From contig DAORMJ010000008.1 of NCBI GenBank assembly GCA_035440445.1, positions 1-64,000 on the forward strand: a stretch of 64,000 nucleotides of DNA, written 5' to 3'. This document shows, piece after piece, positions 56,490 through 64,000 of this stretch (its first letter is position 1; each line of letters opens with the position of its first letter). Made by a program: the position numbers and the translations under genes. The stretch is from Ga0077548 sp035440445 (GTDB lineage: Bacteria > Pseudomonadota > Alphaproteobacteria > Rhizobiales > Xanthobacteraceae). A model generated the notes under the pieces. It made no database searches, had not been told where the DNA came from, and saw nothing but the letters and a program-made list of their open reading frames with translations.

Positions 56490-57215
56490 ATGCTTTCAGT
56501 CAATCGCCGCGCCTTGCTCCTGGGCGCCGCTGCGTTCGGCGTCTATGCCAGCGTGCGGCCCGCTTACGTCTTCGCACAGGCGATGGAAGGGCCGTTCAAG
56601 CAGGTGCCGCTGCCCTATGCGTTCGACAAGAACGAGCCGCATATCGACGCCATGACCATGGAGATCCATCACGGGCGTCACCACGTCGCTTTCATCAACA
56701 ACCTGAACAACGCGGCCAAGGCGAATGCCAAGGCCTTCGAGATGCCGATTCAGGAAATGCTCGCCAAACTCGCGAACCTGCCCGAGGGCATTCGCACGGT
56801 GGTTCGCAACTCCGGCGGCGGTCATGCGAACCACTCCATGTTTTGGCAGGTGATGGGCGGTTCCGGTGGCGAGCCGACCGGCGAGATCGCGGACGCCATC
56901 AAGGCCTCCTTCGGCGATTTCTCCAAGCTGCAGGAGCAGTTCAACACGCGCGGCGCGGGTGTGTTCGGTTCGGGGTGGGTTTTCGTCACCTCCGACAAGG
57001 CCGGAAAGCTCTCGCTGGAAGCGCAGCCGAACCAGGATTCTCCCCTGATGTATGGCCGCATGCCGATTTTCGGCAACGACGTGTGGGAGCACGCCTATTA
57101 CCTGAAATACCAGAACCGCCGGCCCGACTACCTCAAGTCGTGGTGGAACGTGGTGAACTGGGACGTGGTCAACCAGCGCTATGCGGACGCGAAGGCGGGC
57201 AAGTTTACTCTGTGA
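56490..57215 (+). CDS. sodA: Superoxide dismutase, Fe/Mn family, with N-terminal export signal
   Basis: 241 residues. The first 31 form a signal-like sequence with a twin-arginine (NRRALLLGAAAFG) and an AQA end, so the enzyme should act in the periplasm. The core has all four metal ligands: His in EIHHGRHHVAF, His in GGGHANHSMFW, and Asp/His in DVWEHAYYLKY. NQDSPLM carries the Gln typical of the Mn type. Length excluding the signal is usual. The ATG follows GGGAG about 8 bases upstream. A UUCG terminator follows. Tat or Sec export is inferred. Confidence 0.9.
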   Translation: MLSVNRRALLLGAAAFGVYASVRPAYVFAQAMEGPFKQVPLPYAFDKNEPHIDAMTMEIHHGRHHVAFINNLNNAAKANAKAFEMPIQEMLAKLANLPEGIRTVVRNSGGGHANHSMFWQVMGGSGGEPTGEIADAIKASFGDFSKLQEQFNTRGAGVFGSGWVFVTSDKAGKLSLEAQPNQDSPLMYGRMPIFGNDVWEHAYYLKYQNRRPDYLKSWWNVVNWDVVNQRYADAKAGKFTL

Positions 57216-57235
57216 GTTCGCTTGCGCGAGTTTTG

Positions 57236-57264
57236 AAAGGCGCGGCTTCGGCTGCGCCTTTTTT
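57236..57264 (+). terminator. Terminator of the superoxide dismutase gene
   Basis: An 11-bp stem with one G-U pair, AAAGGCGCGGC to GCTGCGCCTTT, with a TTCG loop and a run of six T, 20 bp past the sod stop. Confidence 0.88.
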
Positions 57265-57301
57265 CGTGGCATAGTCTCAAGAAACAAATCCGGAGTTCAC
57301 G

Positions 57302-58219
57302 ATGCGTGTCGCGGTGATGGCAACGGGCGCCCTTGGCGCCTATTTCGGCGGACGGCTTGCCGAAGCGGGGCATGACGTGCATTTCATTGCGCGCGGCGCG
57401 CATAAGGCTGCGATCGAAAACGATGGCCTGATCGTGGAGAGCCCGCTCGGCAATATTCATATCGACAACGCGAATGTGACCGACGACCCGAAGCGCGTGG
57501 GCGTCGCCGATCTCGTATTGTTCGCGGTGAAATTATGGGACGTGGAAAAGGCGGGCGAGCAGGCCAGGCCGCTGGTGAACAAAAACACGCGCGTGCTTTC
57601 GATGCTGAACGGCATCGATTCGGTGGATCGGTTGACGCCCATTCTCGGCGACGTCGTCTGCGCAGCGCCGACCCAGATCTCTGCCGTGATTTCCGCGCCG
57701 GGCGCCATCACGCACAAAGGCGACTTTGCGCGCTTCATCTGCGGCTTTCTCGACGGCCGCGACGATGTGCGGTTGCGCGAACTCGTCGAGGAAGTGCAAC
57801 GCGCGGAAATCGAAGCGTCGTTCTCGACGGACGTGCGCAAGAACCTGTGGCAGAAATTTGTGTTTCTGGTCGGCATTTCCGGCGCGACCGCGAGCACCCG
57901 CAGTCCGATGGGTCCTATTCTGGCCGATCCTGATACGCGCGCGTTACTGGAAAGCCTGATGCGGGAAACCGAGGCGGTGGGTGTGAAAGCAGGCGTCGCG
58001 CTCGAAGGCGAAGTCGACAAGCGCATGGCGTTCGCAAGCAGCATCGGGCCGAACATCAAGGCGTCCATGCTCGAAGACCTGGAGCGTGGCAACCGGCTCG
58101 AGCTCGACTGGCTGCAGGGAAAGGTCGTCGAACTCGGCCGTAAGCTCGGCGTGCCGACGCCTGCGAACGAGTACGTCTATAAAGTGCTGAAGCTGCTCAG
58201 GAACGGAAAAGCCGCCTGA
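57302..58219 (+). CDS. 2-dehydropantoate 2-reductase (ketopantoate reductase) family
   Basis: 305-residue ApbA/PanE-like protein, which in its best-known members reduces ketopantoate to pantoate with NADPH for coenzyme A. The nucleotide loop reads MATGALGAYFGGRLA, so the usual first Gly is Ala. NGIDSVDRLTPILG and the catalytic Lys in RKNLWQKFVFLVGISGATA are visible. Many paralogues exist, so PanE itself is not certain. It starts at an ATG close to the sod terminator. Confidence 0.85.
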   Translation: MRVAVMATGALGAYFGGRLAEAGHDVHFIARGAHKAAIENDGLIVESPLGNIHIDNANVTDDPKRVGVADLVLFAVKLWDVEKAGEQARPLVNKNTRVLSMLNGIDSVDRLTPILGDVVCAAPTQISAVISAPGAITHKGDFARFICGFLDGRDDVRLRELVEEVQRAEIEASFSTDVRKNLWQKFVFLVGISGATASTRSPMGPILADPDTRALLESLMRETEAVGVKAGVALEGEVDKRMAFASSIGPNIKASMLEDLERGNRLELDWLQGKVVELGRKLGVPTPANEYVYKVLKLLRNGKAA

Positions 58220-58281
58220 CGCTCCAGGAAACCAAAGCGGTCTTCGTGCGTTAGTCCCTCCGGGTACCGACGGGGCTGCTT

Positions 58282-59187
58282 TTGTCCGGAAAATTCATCG
58301 CTTTCATCAATGCCGCTGCGGGCACAGCCAAGGCGAAGGAGCGCGATGCGTTGCGCGCAAGCCTTGAAGAAGCCTTCGCTCAATATTCCATGCAGGTGGA
58401 TCTTCGCTTCCCGGAAGGGCCAGAGCTGGCAACGATGCTGGAAGCGGCTGTGCGTTCGGAGGTCGATGGCATCATGGTCGGTGGCGGGGATGGCACGATC
58501 AGAACCGCGGCGAGCGTTCTGGCCGGCACCGAAATGCCGCTCGGCGTGCTGCCGCTCGGCACGCTCAATCATTTCGCCAAAGACCTCGGCCTTCCGCTGC
58601 AACTCGAGGACGCGATTGGCGTGATCGCTGCTCGGACTGTGCGCAAGGTCGATGTCGGTGCGGTCAATGGCGAGATCTTCATCAACAATTCGTCGATTGG
58701 AATTTATCCGTTTCTCGTGCTCGACCGCGAACGCATGCAGGAAGAGGGGAAACGCAAATGGCATGCGGCACTACTCGCTGCGATCCGCGCGCTGCGAAAA
58801 TTTCCGCTGCGCAAGCTGCGCGTCAAGGTGGGGAACGAGACCGCCTCGCACCGGACACCCGTGGTATTCATCGGCAACAATGTTTACGGCCTCGATGCCG
58901 GCGAGGTCGGCAAGCGCGAGCGCCTCGATCAGGGCGAGCTTTCGGTACACGTCGCTAAAGTGGAATCGCGCAAGGGGTTCATCATGCTCGTGTTGCGCGG
59001 CATGCTGGGCCGCCTCCGCGCGAGCAAGGACCTGCAGGTCATTCGGGCAGCAACCGCCGAGATCACGTCGCGAACGACCCGACTCCCGGTCGCGCTCGAT
59101 GGCGAGGTCGAGATGCTGCAGCCGCCGCTGCGCTACGAAATTCGCCGAAAGGCGCTGAACGTGTTCGTCGCGAAGGATGAGGCATGA
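58282..59187 (+). CDS. Diacylglycerol kinase-type lipid kinase
   Basis: 301-residue DAGK_cat family protein, starting at TTG (58282). GGGDGTIRTA (near 73) is the ATP-binding signature; LPLGTLNHFAKDLGLP and FIGNNVYGLDAG are standard. Members phosphorylate diacylglycerol, sphingoid or other lipids; this cannot be told apart here. It overlaps the metallophosphoesterase start by four bases, so kinase and phosphoesterase are made together. Confidence 0.88.
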   Translation: MSGKFIAFINAAAGTAKAKERDALRASLEEAFAQYSMQVDLRFPEGPELATMLEAAVRSEVDGIMVGGGDGTIRTAASVLAGTEMPLGVLPLGTLNHFAKDLGLPLQLEDAIGVIAARTVRKVDVGAVNGEIFINNSSIGIYPFLVLDRERMQEEGKRKWHAALLAAIRALRKFPLRKLRVKVGNETASHRTPVVFIGNNVYGLDAGEVGKRERLDQGELSVHVAKVESRKGFIMLVLRGMLGRLRASKDLQVIRAATAEITSRTTRLPVALDGEVEMLQPPLRYEIRRKALNVFVAKDEA

Positions 59188-60023
59188 GGAAGATCGCTCA
59201 TCTTTCTGACATGCATTTCGGCGCGCATGAAAGCCTCGTGACCGAAGATCTGGTGAAAAGCGTTCGAGGCGAGGCGCCGGATCTCGTCGTGCTCAGCGGA
59301 GACTTCACCCAGCGCGCGCGGACCTCGCAGTTCCGCGCCGCGCAGGACTTCATCGACAGCCTGCCGGAGCCGAAGCTCGTGATCCCCGGCAATCACGACA
59401 TGCCGCTATGGAATGTGGCGGCACGGGTATTCTGGCCGCTCGCAGCCTATGAGGCGCACATCGAGCCGCTCGGCGTCGCGGGCGCTTGCTATCGCGATGA
59501 GGAAATGGCGGTCATCGGCTTGAATACCGCGCGGCGCTTTACCGGCAAGAATGGGCGCGTCTCGAAGGAGCAGGTGGATCGCGTCGAGGCGTTCTTCCGC
59601 GATCTTGGTGAAAATGTCACGCGCGTTCTGGTCACGCACCATCCGGTCGGCAAGATCGCAAACGAGGTTTTCGTCGATCTTGCGTTCCGTGCGGAGCTTG
59701 CTTTCCCGCGGCTCGTCGAGGCCGGTGTTCAGGTCATGCTTTCCGGACATCACCACCGCTGTCTGAGCGGGACGGTCGAGGAAACGCCCGACAAGGAGCA
59801 GGCGCTGATCGTCTATGCCGGCACCGCCAATTCGACGCGCACGCGCGAAGGCGACGGCAACACCTACAATCTCATCATGATCGACGGACACGACGTCGAA
59901 GTGCGGGTGATGCGCTGGGTGCCGGGTGCGGGATTCAGGGAAGGGCGCACGTCGCGCTATCGCAATGGCGAGGACGGTTGGTGCTTGCTGCCGACTTCCG
60001 CTGAAAGCATCGCCGCACAATAA
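59184..60023 (+). CDS. Calcineurin-like metallophosphoesterase
   Basis: 279 residues with the whole family signature: SDMHFG (near 8), LSGDFT, GNHD, THHP and GHHHR for the di-metal centre. It is similar to bacterial CpdA-type enzymes. It shares a transcript with the lipid kinase (4-base overlap). A phosphodiesterase or lipid-linked phosphatase role is possible. Confidence 0.87.
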   Translation: MRKIAHLSDMHFGAHESLVTEDLVKSVRGEAPDLVVLSGDFTQRARTSQFRAAQDFIDSLPEPKLVIPGNHDMPLWNVAARVFWPLAAYEAHIEPLGVAGACYRDEEMAVIGLNTARRFTGKNGRVSKEQVDRVEAFFRDLGENVTRVLVTHHPVGKIANEVFVDLAFRAELAFPRLVEAGVQVMLSGHHHRCLSGTVEETPDKEQALIVYAGTANSTRTREGDGNTYNLIMIDGHDVEVRVMRWVPGAGFREGRTSRYRNGEDGWCLLPTSAESIAAQ

Positions 60024-60025
60024 AA

Positions 60026-60049
60026 AAAGGCCGCCCGCAGGCGGCCTTT
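60026..60049. terminator. Bidirectional terminator between the phosphoesterase and ridA
   Basis: Stem AAAGGCCGCC, loop CGCA, GGCGGCCTTT. AAAAAAA before it gives T-runs on the minus strand for ridA. Confidence 0.9.
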
Positions 60050-60062
60050 CAGGTGTTTCGGA

Positions 60063-60473
60063 TCAGGCCTTGTTGGGCAGGCCGGCCACGGCCTCGATCT
60101 CGATCTTCATTCCCGGGATTGCAAGCTGCGCGACACCATAGAGCGTGCTCGCGGGCTTGGCGTCGCCGAAGTATTTCTTGCGCACCGGGTTGATCTTGGA
60201 GCGGTCGTTCACGTCGGTGAGCAGGACCGTGACCTTCAGGATGTCCTTGAACTCAGCGCCCGCCGCATGGAGGACTTTCTCGATCGCCTGGAACACCGCT
60301 TCGGCCTGCGCGACGACGTCGTCGCCGCCGATCACGTTCAGCTTTTCATCGAGCGGAGCCATGCCCGAGATGAAAAGCAGATTGCCGAACGAGACGGCAT
60401 CGCAATAGTGGCTGATCGGCGGGTTCAAGCCAGGAATCGAATACTCGCGGCGGGTGGTTACAGCGTTGGTCAC
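60063..60473 (-). CDS. RidA family enamine/imine deaminase
   Basis: 136-residue YjgF/RidA-type trimeric protein that hydrolyses reactive enamines formed by PLP enzymes or amine oxidases. SFGNLLFISGMAPLD and the C-terminal PASTLYGVAQLAIPGMKIEIEAVAG are typical, but the substrate-binding Arg of true RidA is not in its usual place: the expected RT/RV is replaced by ASTLYGVAQ. Its start overlaps the GntR stop by four bases. Confidence 0.88.
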   Translation of the reverse strand: MTNAVTTRREYSIPGLNPPISHYCDAVSFGNLLFISGMAPLDEKLNVIGGDDVVAQAEAVFQAIEKVLHAAGAEFKDILKVTVLLTDVNDRSKINPVRKKYFGDAKPASTLYGVAQLAIPGMKIEIEAVAGLPNKA

Positions 60474-61159
60474 TTTTTGTGGCCCTCCAGTTGCTGTGAA
60501 GTGTTTGGGTTGGCGGCTGATGTCCCGACATTCTGGTTCATCAGGAAGTAAACGACCGAAGCCGCCGTATTGCGGATGTGTTCGGTGACGGCGGTGCGCG
60601 CCTGCTCGGGGCTTCCGCTACGCAGCATGTTCAGAAGGCCGGTGTGTTCGGCGCCCGGCATTTCGAAAGACTTATAGGCGTCGATATACATCAGAAGATA
60701 AGGGCGCACGGTCTGGCGGATCTGACGAATGCCTTCCGAGAGCCGCGGCATCTCTGCGCGGTCGTAAATCATGTCGTGAAAGGCGTCGTGGAGTTCGATC
60801 CACTTGCGCGCGTCCGGCATCGCGCGATCCATGCGGCCGAGTTGTGCTTCGAGATCGGCAAAGTCGGCGCTGCTCATGCGGGTCGAGGCGCGTTCGCAAG
60901 CGAGCGACTCCAGCGCGATGCGAATTTCAAAGAGTTCGAGAATGTCTTTTGGCGTGAGCGTCGTCACCACGGGACGGCGATTGAGTCCGAAGGTCACCAG
61001 ACCTTCGGCTTCGAGCTGCAGCAGCGCTTCGCGCACCGGCATCCTGCTGATGCCGAGCTGTGCGCCGACCTCAACCGGATTGATCTGCGAGCCTGCGGGC
61101 AGGCGGCCTGAAAGAATTCCGTCTTTCAATAATTCATAGGCGGCGTTTTGTGCGGTCAC
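60470..61159 (-). CDS. GntR family (FadR/FCD subfamily) transcriptional regulator
   Basis: 229 residues. N-terminal winged helix (about 8-75: LKDGILSGRLPAGSQINPVEVGAQLGISRMPVREAL) and a C-terminal FCD helical ligand domain (about 90-215) with the His/Asp metal positions in HDAFHDMIYD and HTGLLNMLRSG. Divergent from the ABC transporter and coupled to ridA; it likely governs both. Confidence 0.93.
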   Translation of the reverse strand: MTAQNAAYELLKDGILSGRLPAGSQINPVEVGAQLGISRMPVREALLQLEAEGLVTFGLNRRPVVTTLTPKDILELFEIRIALESLACERASTRMSSADFADLEAQLGRMDRAMPDARKWIELHDAFHDMIYDRAEMPRLSEGIRQIRQTVRPYLLMYIDAYKSFEMPGAEHTGLLNMLRSGSPEQARTAVTEHIRNTAASVVYFLMNQNVGTSAANPNTSQQLEGHKK

Positions 61160-61186
61160 GCCAATCTCCCGACTCGTTGCCTAAAG

Positions 61187-61200
61187 TGTATCCACTATAG
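61187..61200. promoter_or_regulatory. Candidate GntR operator copy 1
   Basis: TGTATCCACTATAG, 28 bases upstream of the GntR start. It shares TGTATCCA and the following TATAG with a second copy at 61327-61343. Repeats of this kind between a GntR gene and its target are likely operators; the match is by eye only. Confidence 0.4.
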
Positions 61201-61326
61201 ATCGAATTCATCCCAAAATTTGCGCAGGCGGCTGTCAATTTATATTTGCAGTGGCTCTTATTCGGCGATCAGCGGCAATCGCTGCAAGCAATGAGACAAA
61301 ATTTTTCTTGCAAAGGCAAGTGTAAC

Positions 61327-61343
61327 TGTATCCAATTATATAG
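61327..61343. promoter_or_regulatory. Candidate GntR operator copy 2
   Basis: TGTATCCAATTATATAG, 30 bases before the start of the binding protein gene. It is a direct-repeat partner of the copy at 61187-61200. It may overlap the -10 region (TATATAG). Confidence 0.4.
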
Positions 61344-61372
61344 TTAGCTTCTCGCACTGGAGACTGGTTGCT

Positions 61373-62422
61373 ATGTTCACGAGACGTCAGGCGCTCAAAA
61401 CGATCGGCGCAGGTACCGCTTTTGCTGCTTTCCCCGGGTCCATGCTGGTGCAGGCCCAGGAGAATTCGGTCACGATTACGAGCCTTGGTGGAAAGTGGGA
61501 GCAGTCGATTCGCGAGCACTTCATTCCGCTGTTCAAGAAGCGCACCGGCGCGGACGTGAAGGTCGTGCTGGGTACGCCGAGCCAGTGGTCGGCGCAGGTC
61601 GAAGCGCTGCCGGGCAAGCCGCCGCTCGACGCGATCGACAACAGCGAGACGCTCGCGATCACCCTGCAGGACAAGGGCCTCGTCCAGAAGCTCACCGTCG
61701 ATAAGGTGCCGAACCTCGCCGATACGCCAGATCTGTTCCGCAAACCGTTCGACGATCACGGCGCGTCGTACCAGTATTCGACCTCGGCGCTGTTCTACAA
61801 CACCGACAAGTTCAAGAACTTCCCGAAAACCTGGCCGGAATTCTTCGAGCGCGCAGGCAAGGGCGAGTTCGGCCGCTCCATCACGCTGCCGGACATCACC
61901 TATCCGTGGGCGCCCCACATCATCTGGCACTTTGCCTCGGTGCTTGGCGGCGGCATCAACAATCTCGAGCCTGCCTTCGCCGCCCTTCGCAAGATCAAGC
62001 CCTATATCGTGAAGTTCTGGGGCACCGCACTCGAAGTCGAGCGCATGGCGATCTCGCGCGAAGTCGATATCGGCTATCTCTGGGACGGCCGCATCACCGC
62101 GATGATCGCCGGCCCCGCGAAGTTCCTGAGCTTCACGCGGCTCGAGCCTAATTCGCTCATCACGCTTTCACCGGCGCAGGTGGTGAAGGGCGGCAACGAG
62201 AAGCTCGCCTTTCAGTGGGTCAACACGCTGCTCGACCCCGAGCCGCAGTTGCAGTACTTCAAGCTCATCAACTTCACGCCGACCAACAGCAAAGTGGTGC
62301 TGCCGGACGACCTGAAGAAGAACGTGATGCCGCTCAGCAAGGGCGTGACCCCGCCGTATCGCGATCTTCTGAAGGCAGCCCCCGAAATGATCGCGCGGTG
62401 GAACCGCGAGATCAGACTTTAA
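61373..62422 (+). CDS. ABC transporter periplasmic binding protein (polyamine/Fe-type, PotD-like)
   Basis: 349 residues. A twin-arginine signal (TRRQALKTIGAGTAF) precedes an AQA cleavage site near 27. The mature protein starts SVTITSLGGKWEQSIREHFIPLF and belongs to family 1 solute-binding proteins, closest in feel to spermidine/putrescine proteins. The permease gene follows 21 bases later. Substrate unknown; RidA and GntR nearby suggest an amine or amino-acid-derived compound. Confidence 0.85.
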   Translation: MFTRRQALKTIGAGTAFAAFPGSMLVQAQENSVTITSLGGKWEQSIREHFIPLFKKRTGADVKVVLGTPSQWSAQVEALPGKPPLDAIDNSETLAITLQDKGLVQKLTVDKVPNLADTPDLFRKPFDDHGASYQYSTSALFYNTDKFKNFPKTWPEFFERAGKGEFGRSITLPDITYPWAPHIIWHFASVLGGGINNLEPAFAALRKIKPYIVKFWGTALEVERMAISREVDIGYLWDGRITAMIAGPAKFLSFTRLEPNSLITLSPAQVVKGGNEKLAFQWVNTLLDPEPQLQYFKLINFTPTNSKVVLPDDLKKNVMPLSKGVTPPYRDLLKAAPEMIARWNREIRL

Positions 62423-62443
62423 TACTTCGGGAAGACGGTAAAG

Positions 62444-63301
62444 ATGGGAGGATATAGTCTAACGCGCGGTACGATCCTGCTTCTGCTTGGACCAGTGATC
62501 GCGATCGTTTTCGTTGGCTATGTCCTGCCCGGTCTTGCCTTGCTCGCGATCAGCCTCAACGTGCCGTTGAAGTGGCCGGTCTCGCTCGCGACGCTCGATA
62601 TCTCCGGCTATAAAAAACTGATCGGGGATGCGTATTACGCGCGCATCCTCGGCTACACCTTGTTGCTCGGCTTCATCGTCGCGGCGATCACGGCGATCAT
62701 CGCCTTTCCGGTCGCCTATTATCTCGCGCGCAGCCAGAGCAAGCTCAAGCCCTTCTATGCGGTGCTGACATTCACGCCGCTTGCGGTCGGCATGAACATG
62801 CTGACGCTCGGCTGGCTTGTCATTCTCGGCCGCAACGGTTTCGTCAACTCGGTGCTGACCGGAAGCGGGATCGTCGAGCAGCCGCTGCAACTGCTTTACG
62901 GCATGGGTGCCGTGGTGCTCGGGCTCGTGCATGTCGTCTTCACCTTCATGGTGTTGCCGGTCGAGGCGGTGATCCGCCAGATCGACCCGGCGCTGGAGAA
63001 GGCCGCGCGTATTCTCGGCGCGAGCCCCTTCACGACGTTCGTGCGGGTGCTGTTGCCGCTCAGCATGCAAGGTATTGCGTCAGGCTTCCTGATCGTTTTC
63101 CTGCAGGTCTGCGGCGCGTTCGTGCTGCCGCTGTTGCTTGGCGGGCAGGGCTTCTCGCTGGTTCCGATTTCGATCTGGGAGCAGATGACGGTGGCGTCCG
63201 ACCGGACCTTTGCCGCCGTGCTCTCGATCGCGCTGATTTTCGTGTCCATGATCGTCATGGTGCTGCAGCTCCGCGTTTCGCGCGGCCGGGCGATGGCCTG
63301 A
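62444..63301 (+). CDS. ABC transporter permease (PotB-like)
   Basis: 285 residues with six hydrophobic segments. The ATPase contact EAA motif is LEKAARILGASPFTTFVRVLLPLSMQG (near 185). It sits between the binding protein and a second permease, the PotD-PotB-PotC order. The ATPase must lie outside the window. Confidence 0.9.
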   Translation: MGGYSLTRGTILLLLGPVIAIVFVGYVLPGLALLAISLNVPLKWPVSLATLDISGYKKLIGDAYYARILGYTLLLGFIVAAITAIIAFPVAYYLARSQSKLKPFYAVLTFTPLAVGMNMLTLGWLVILGRNGFVNSVLTGSGIVEQPLQLLYGMGAVVLGLVHVVFTFMVLPVEAVIRQIDPALEKAARILGASPFTTFVRVLLPLSMQGIASGFLIVFLQVCGAFVLPLLLGGQGFSLVPISIWEQMTVASDRTFAAVLSIALIFVSMIVMVLQLRVSRGRAMA

Positions 63302-63305
63302 TCCC

Positions 63306-64000
63306 ATGCACAATTCGCTCCTGCTCCGGATCTATGTCGCCGCGATCGGCGTCCTCCTGGTCTTTCCGCTCGTGATCGTGGTCGCGGTTTCGCTCGATCC
63401 CGGCGAATACATCACGTTCCCGCCGACCGGCTACAGCTTCCGCTGGTACGTGACGATGTGGTCCAACGAGACCTTCGTGCTGGCGACCAAGAACAGCCTG
63501 ATCGTGGGCGTGGTCTCGTCACTGCTCGCGGCGGTGTTCGCGCTGCCGGCAGCGCTTGCGATCACGCGCAGCGGCAAGTTCGTCGAAAGCTGGCTTTACC
63601 CGTTTCTGCTTTCGCCCTTCGCGGTGCCGTGGCTGGTCTATGGGCTGGCGATCCTGTTCTTCTGGAGCATCACCGGGCAGCGGCTGTCGCTCTGGACCAT
63701 CATTCTCGGTCATACGGTGATCGCGATTCCCTACGTGCTTCGCGTGACGCTGGCGGTGCTTCGCGACATGCCGCCGAATTATGTGCGGGCCGCGCGCGTT
63801 GCCGGAGCCAATCCGTGGCAGGCGTTCTTCTACGTGGTGCTGCCTTACATCATGCCGGGCGTGGTTGCGGGCGTATCGTTCGCCTTCATCGTGTCGTTCA
63901 CGAATATTCCGGTCTCGCTGTTCATCACGACGGCCGACAACATCACGCTGCCGGTCGCTATCTTCAACTACATGGTCAACAATTTCGAGCCGATGGTGGC
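63306..64000 (+). CDS. ABC transporter permease (PotC-like), cut by the window's right edge
   Basis: 231 codons visible from the ATG at 63306, 4 bases after the previous stop. Hydrophobic segments alternate as in PotC, and the EAA loop is YVRAARVAGANPWQAFFYVVLPYIMPG (near 160). The end of the gene and the ATPase gene lie beyond 64000. Confidence 0.88.
   Translation, partial: MHNSLLLRIYVAAIGVLLVFPLVIVVAVSLDPGEYITFPPTGYSFRWYVTMWSNETFVLATKNSLIVGVVSSLLAAVFALPAALAITRSGKFVESWLYPFLLSPFAVPWLVYGLAILFFWSITGQRLSLWTIILGHTVIAIPYVLRVTLAVLRDMPPNYVRAARVAGANPWQAFFYVVLPYIMPGVVAGVSFAFIVSFTNIPVSLFITTADNITLPVAIFNYMVNNFEPMV

Overview
The window is one contiguous, GC-rich, densely coding stretch of an alphaproteobacterial chromosome, most likely from the Hyphomicrobiales (Rhizobiales; Bradyrhizobium/Xanthobacteraceae-like). 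The clues are a CtrA-type box (TTAA-N7-TTAA) before the flagellar genes, a CckA-type kinase, a GAAC-N7-GAAC SOS box before recA, an F-ATPase zeta inhibitor (DUF1476), EcfG-type promoter motifs (GGAAC-N16-CGTT), and the order recA, alaS, icd, trmJ, murI, rpsD, grx4, bolA, purL. Genus placement is inference. I see no rRNA, tRNA, CRISPR array, prophage or insertion sequence; this is core and metabolic chromosome rather than an island. One 15-base run of N (20674-20688) interrupts an RND pump gene.

Layout. 1-6.4 kb: a divergent partial fliO, then flgB-flgC-fliE-fliQ-fliR-flhB and a CckA-like hybrid kinase, a tight cluster led by a CtrA box. 6.4-13.8 kb: mixed metabolism (DsbA-like isomerase, atypical SDR, SLC13 permease, secreted unknown, GFA protein, coniferyl-type aldehyde dehydrogenase plus GMC oxidoreductase). 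14-18.3 kb: recA and alaS. 18.6-23.1 kb: RND efflux adaptor and pump. 23.2-27.5 kb: icd, a TrmJ-DUF559 fusion, murI, rpsD. 27.6-32.2 kb, minus strand: purC-purS-purQ-purL followed closely by bolA and a monothiol glutaredoxin. 32.5-34.1 kb: ATPase zeta subunit and a Gln-rich SH3b envelope protein behind an EcfG-like promoter. 34.2-37.2 kb: purB, rpe, BASS-like transporter. 37.3-39.5 kb: DadA-like oxidase and P1 peptidase. 39.6-44.7 kb: a complete branched-chain amino-acid ABC transporter (livHMGF plus livK). 44.9-45.1 kb: a 51-residue Gln/Gly-rich protein. 45.2-48.7 kb: AraC regulator and pcaBDC of the protocatechuate branch. 48.8-51.5 kb: BcsS-like beta-barrel, MFS transporter, secreted unknown. 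51.6-55.1 kb: TetR, lipoprotein adaptor, ABC ATPase and ABC-2 permease in one overlapping operon with a 22-bp palindromic operator. 55.1-60.0 kb: DUF72/DUF488 pair, exported Mn-type superoxide dismutase, ketopantoate reductase, lipid kinase, metallophosphoesterase. 60.1-64 kb: RidA and GntR divergent from a polyamine-type ABC transporter cut by the right edge.

Most genes are recognisable families. The points that stand out are the TrmJ-DUF559 fusion, two Gln-rich proteins that both sit behind EcfG-like promoters, the CckA-type kinase gene at the end of a CtrA-boxed flagellar cluster, an SDR lacking its catalytic tyrosine, and a superoxide dismutase with an export signal. I did not find a convincing wholly new multi-gene system.
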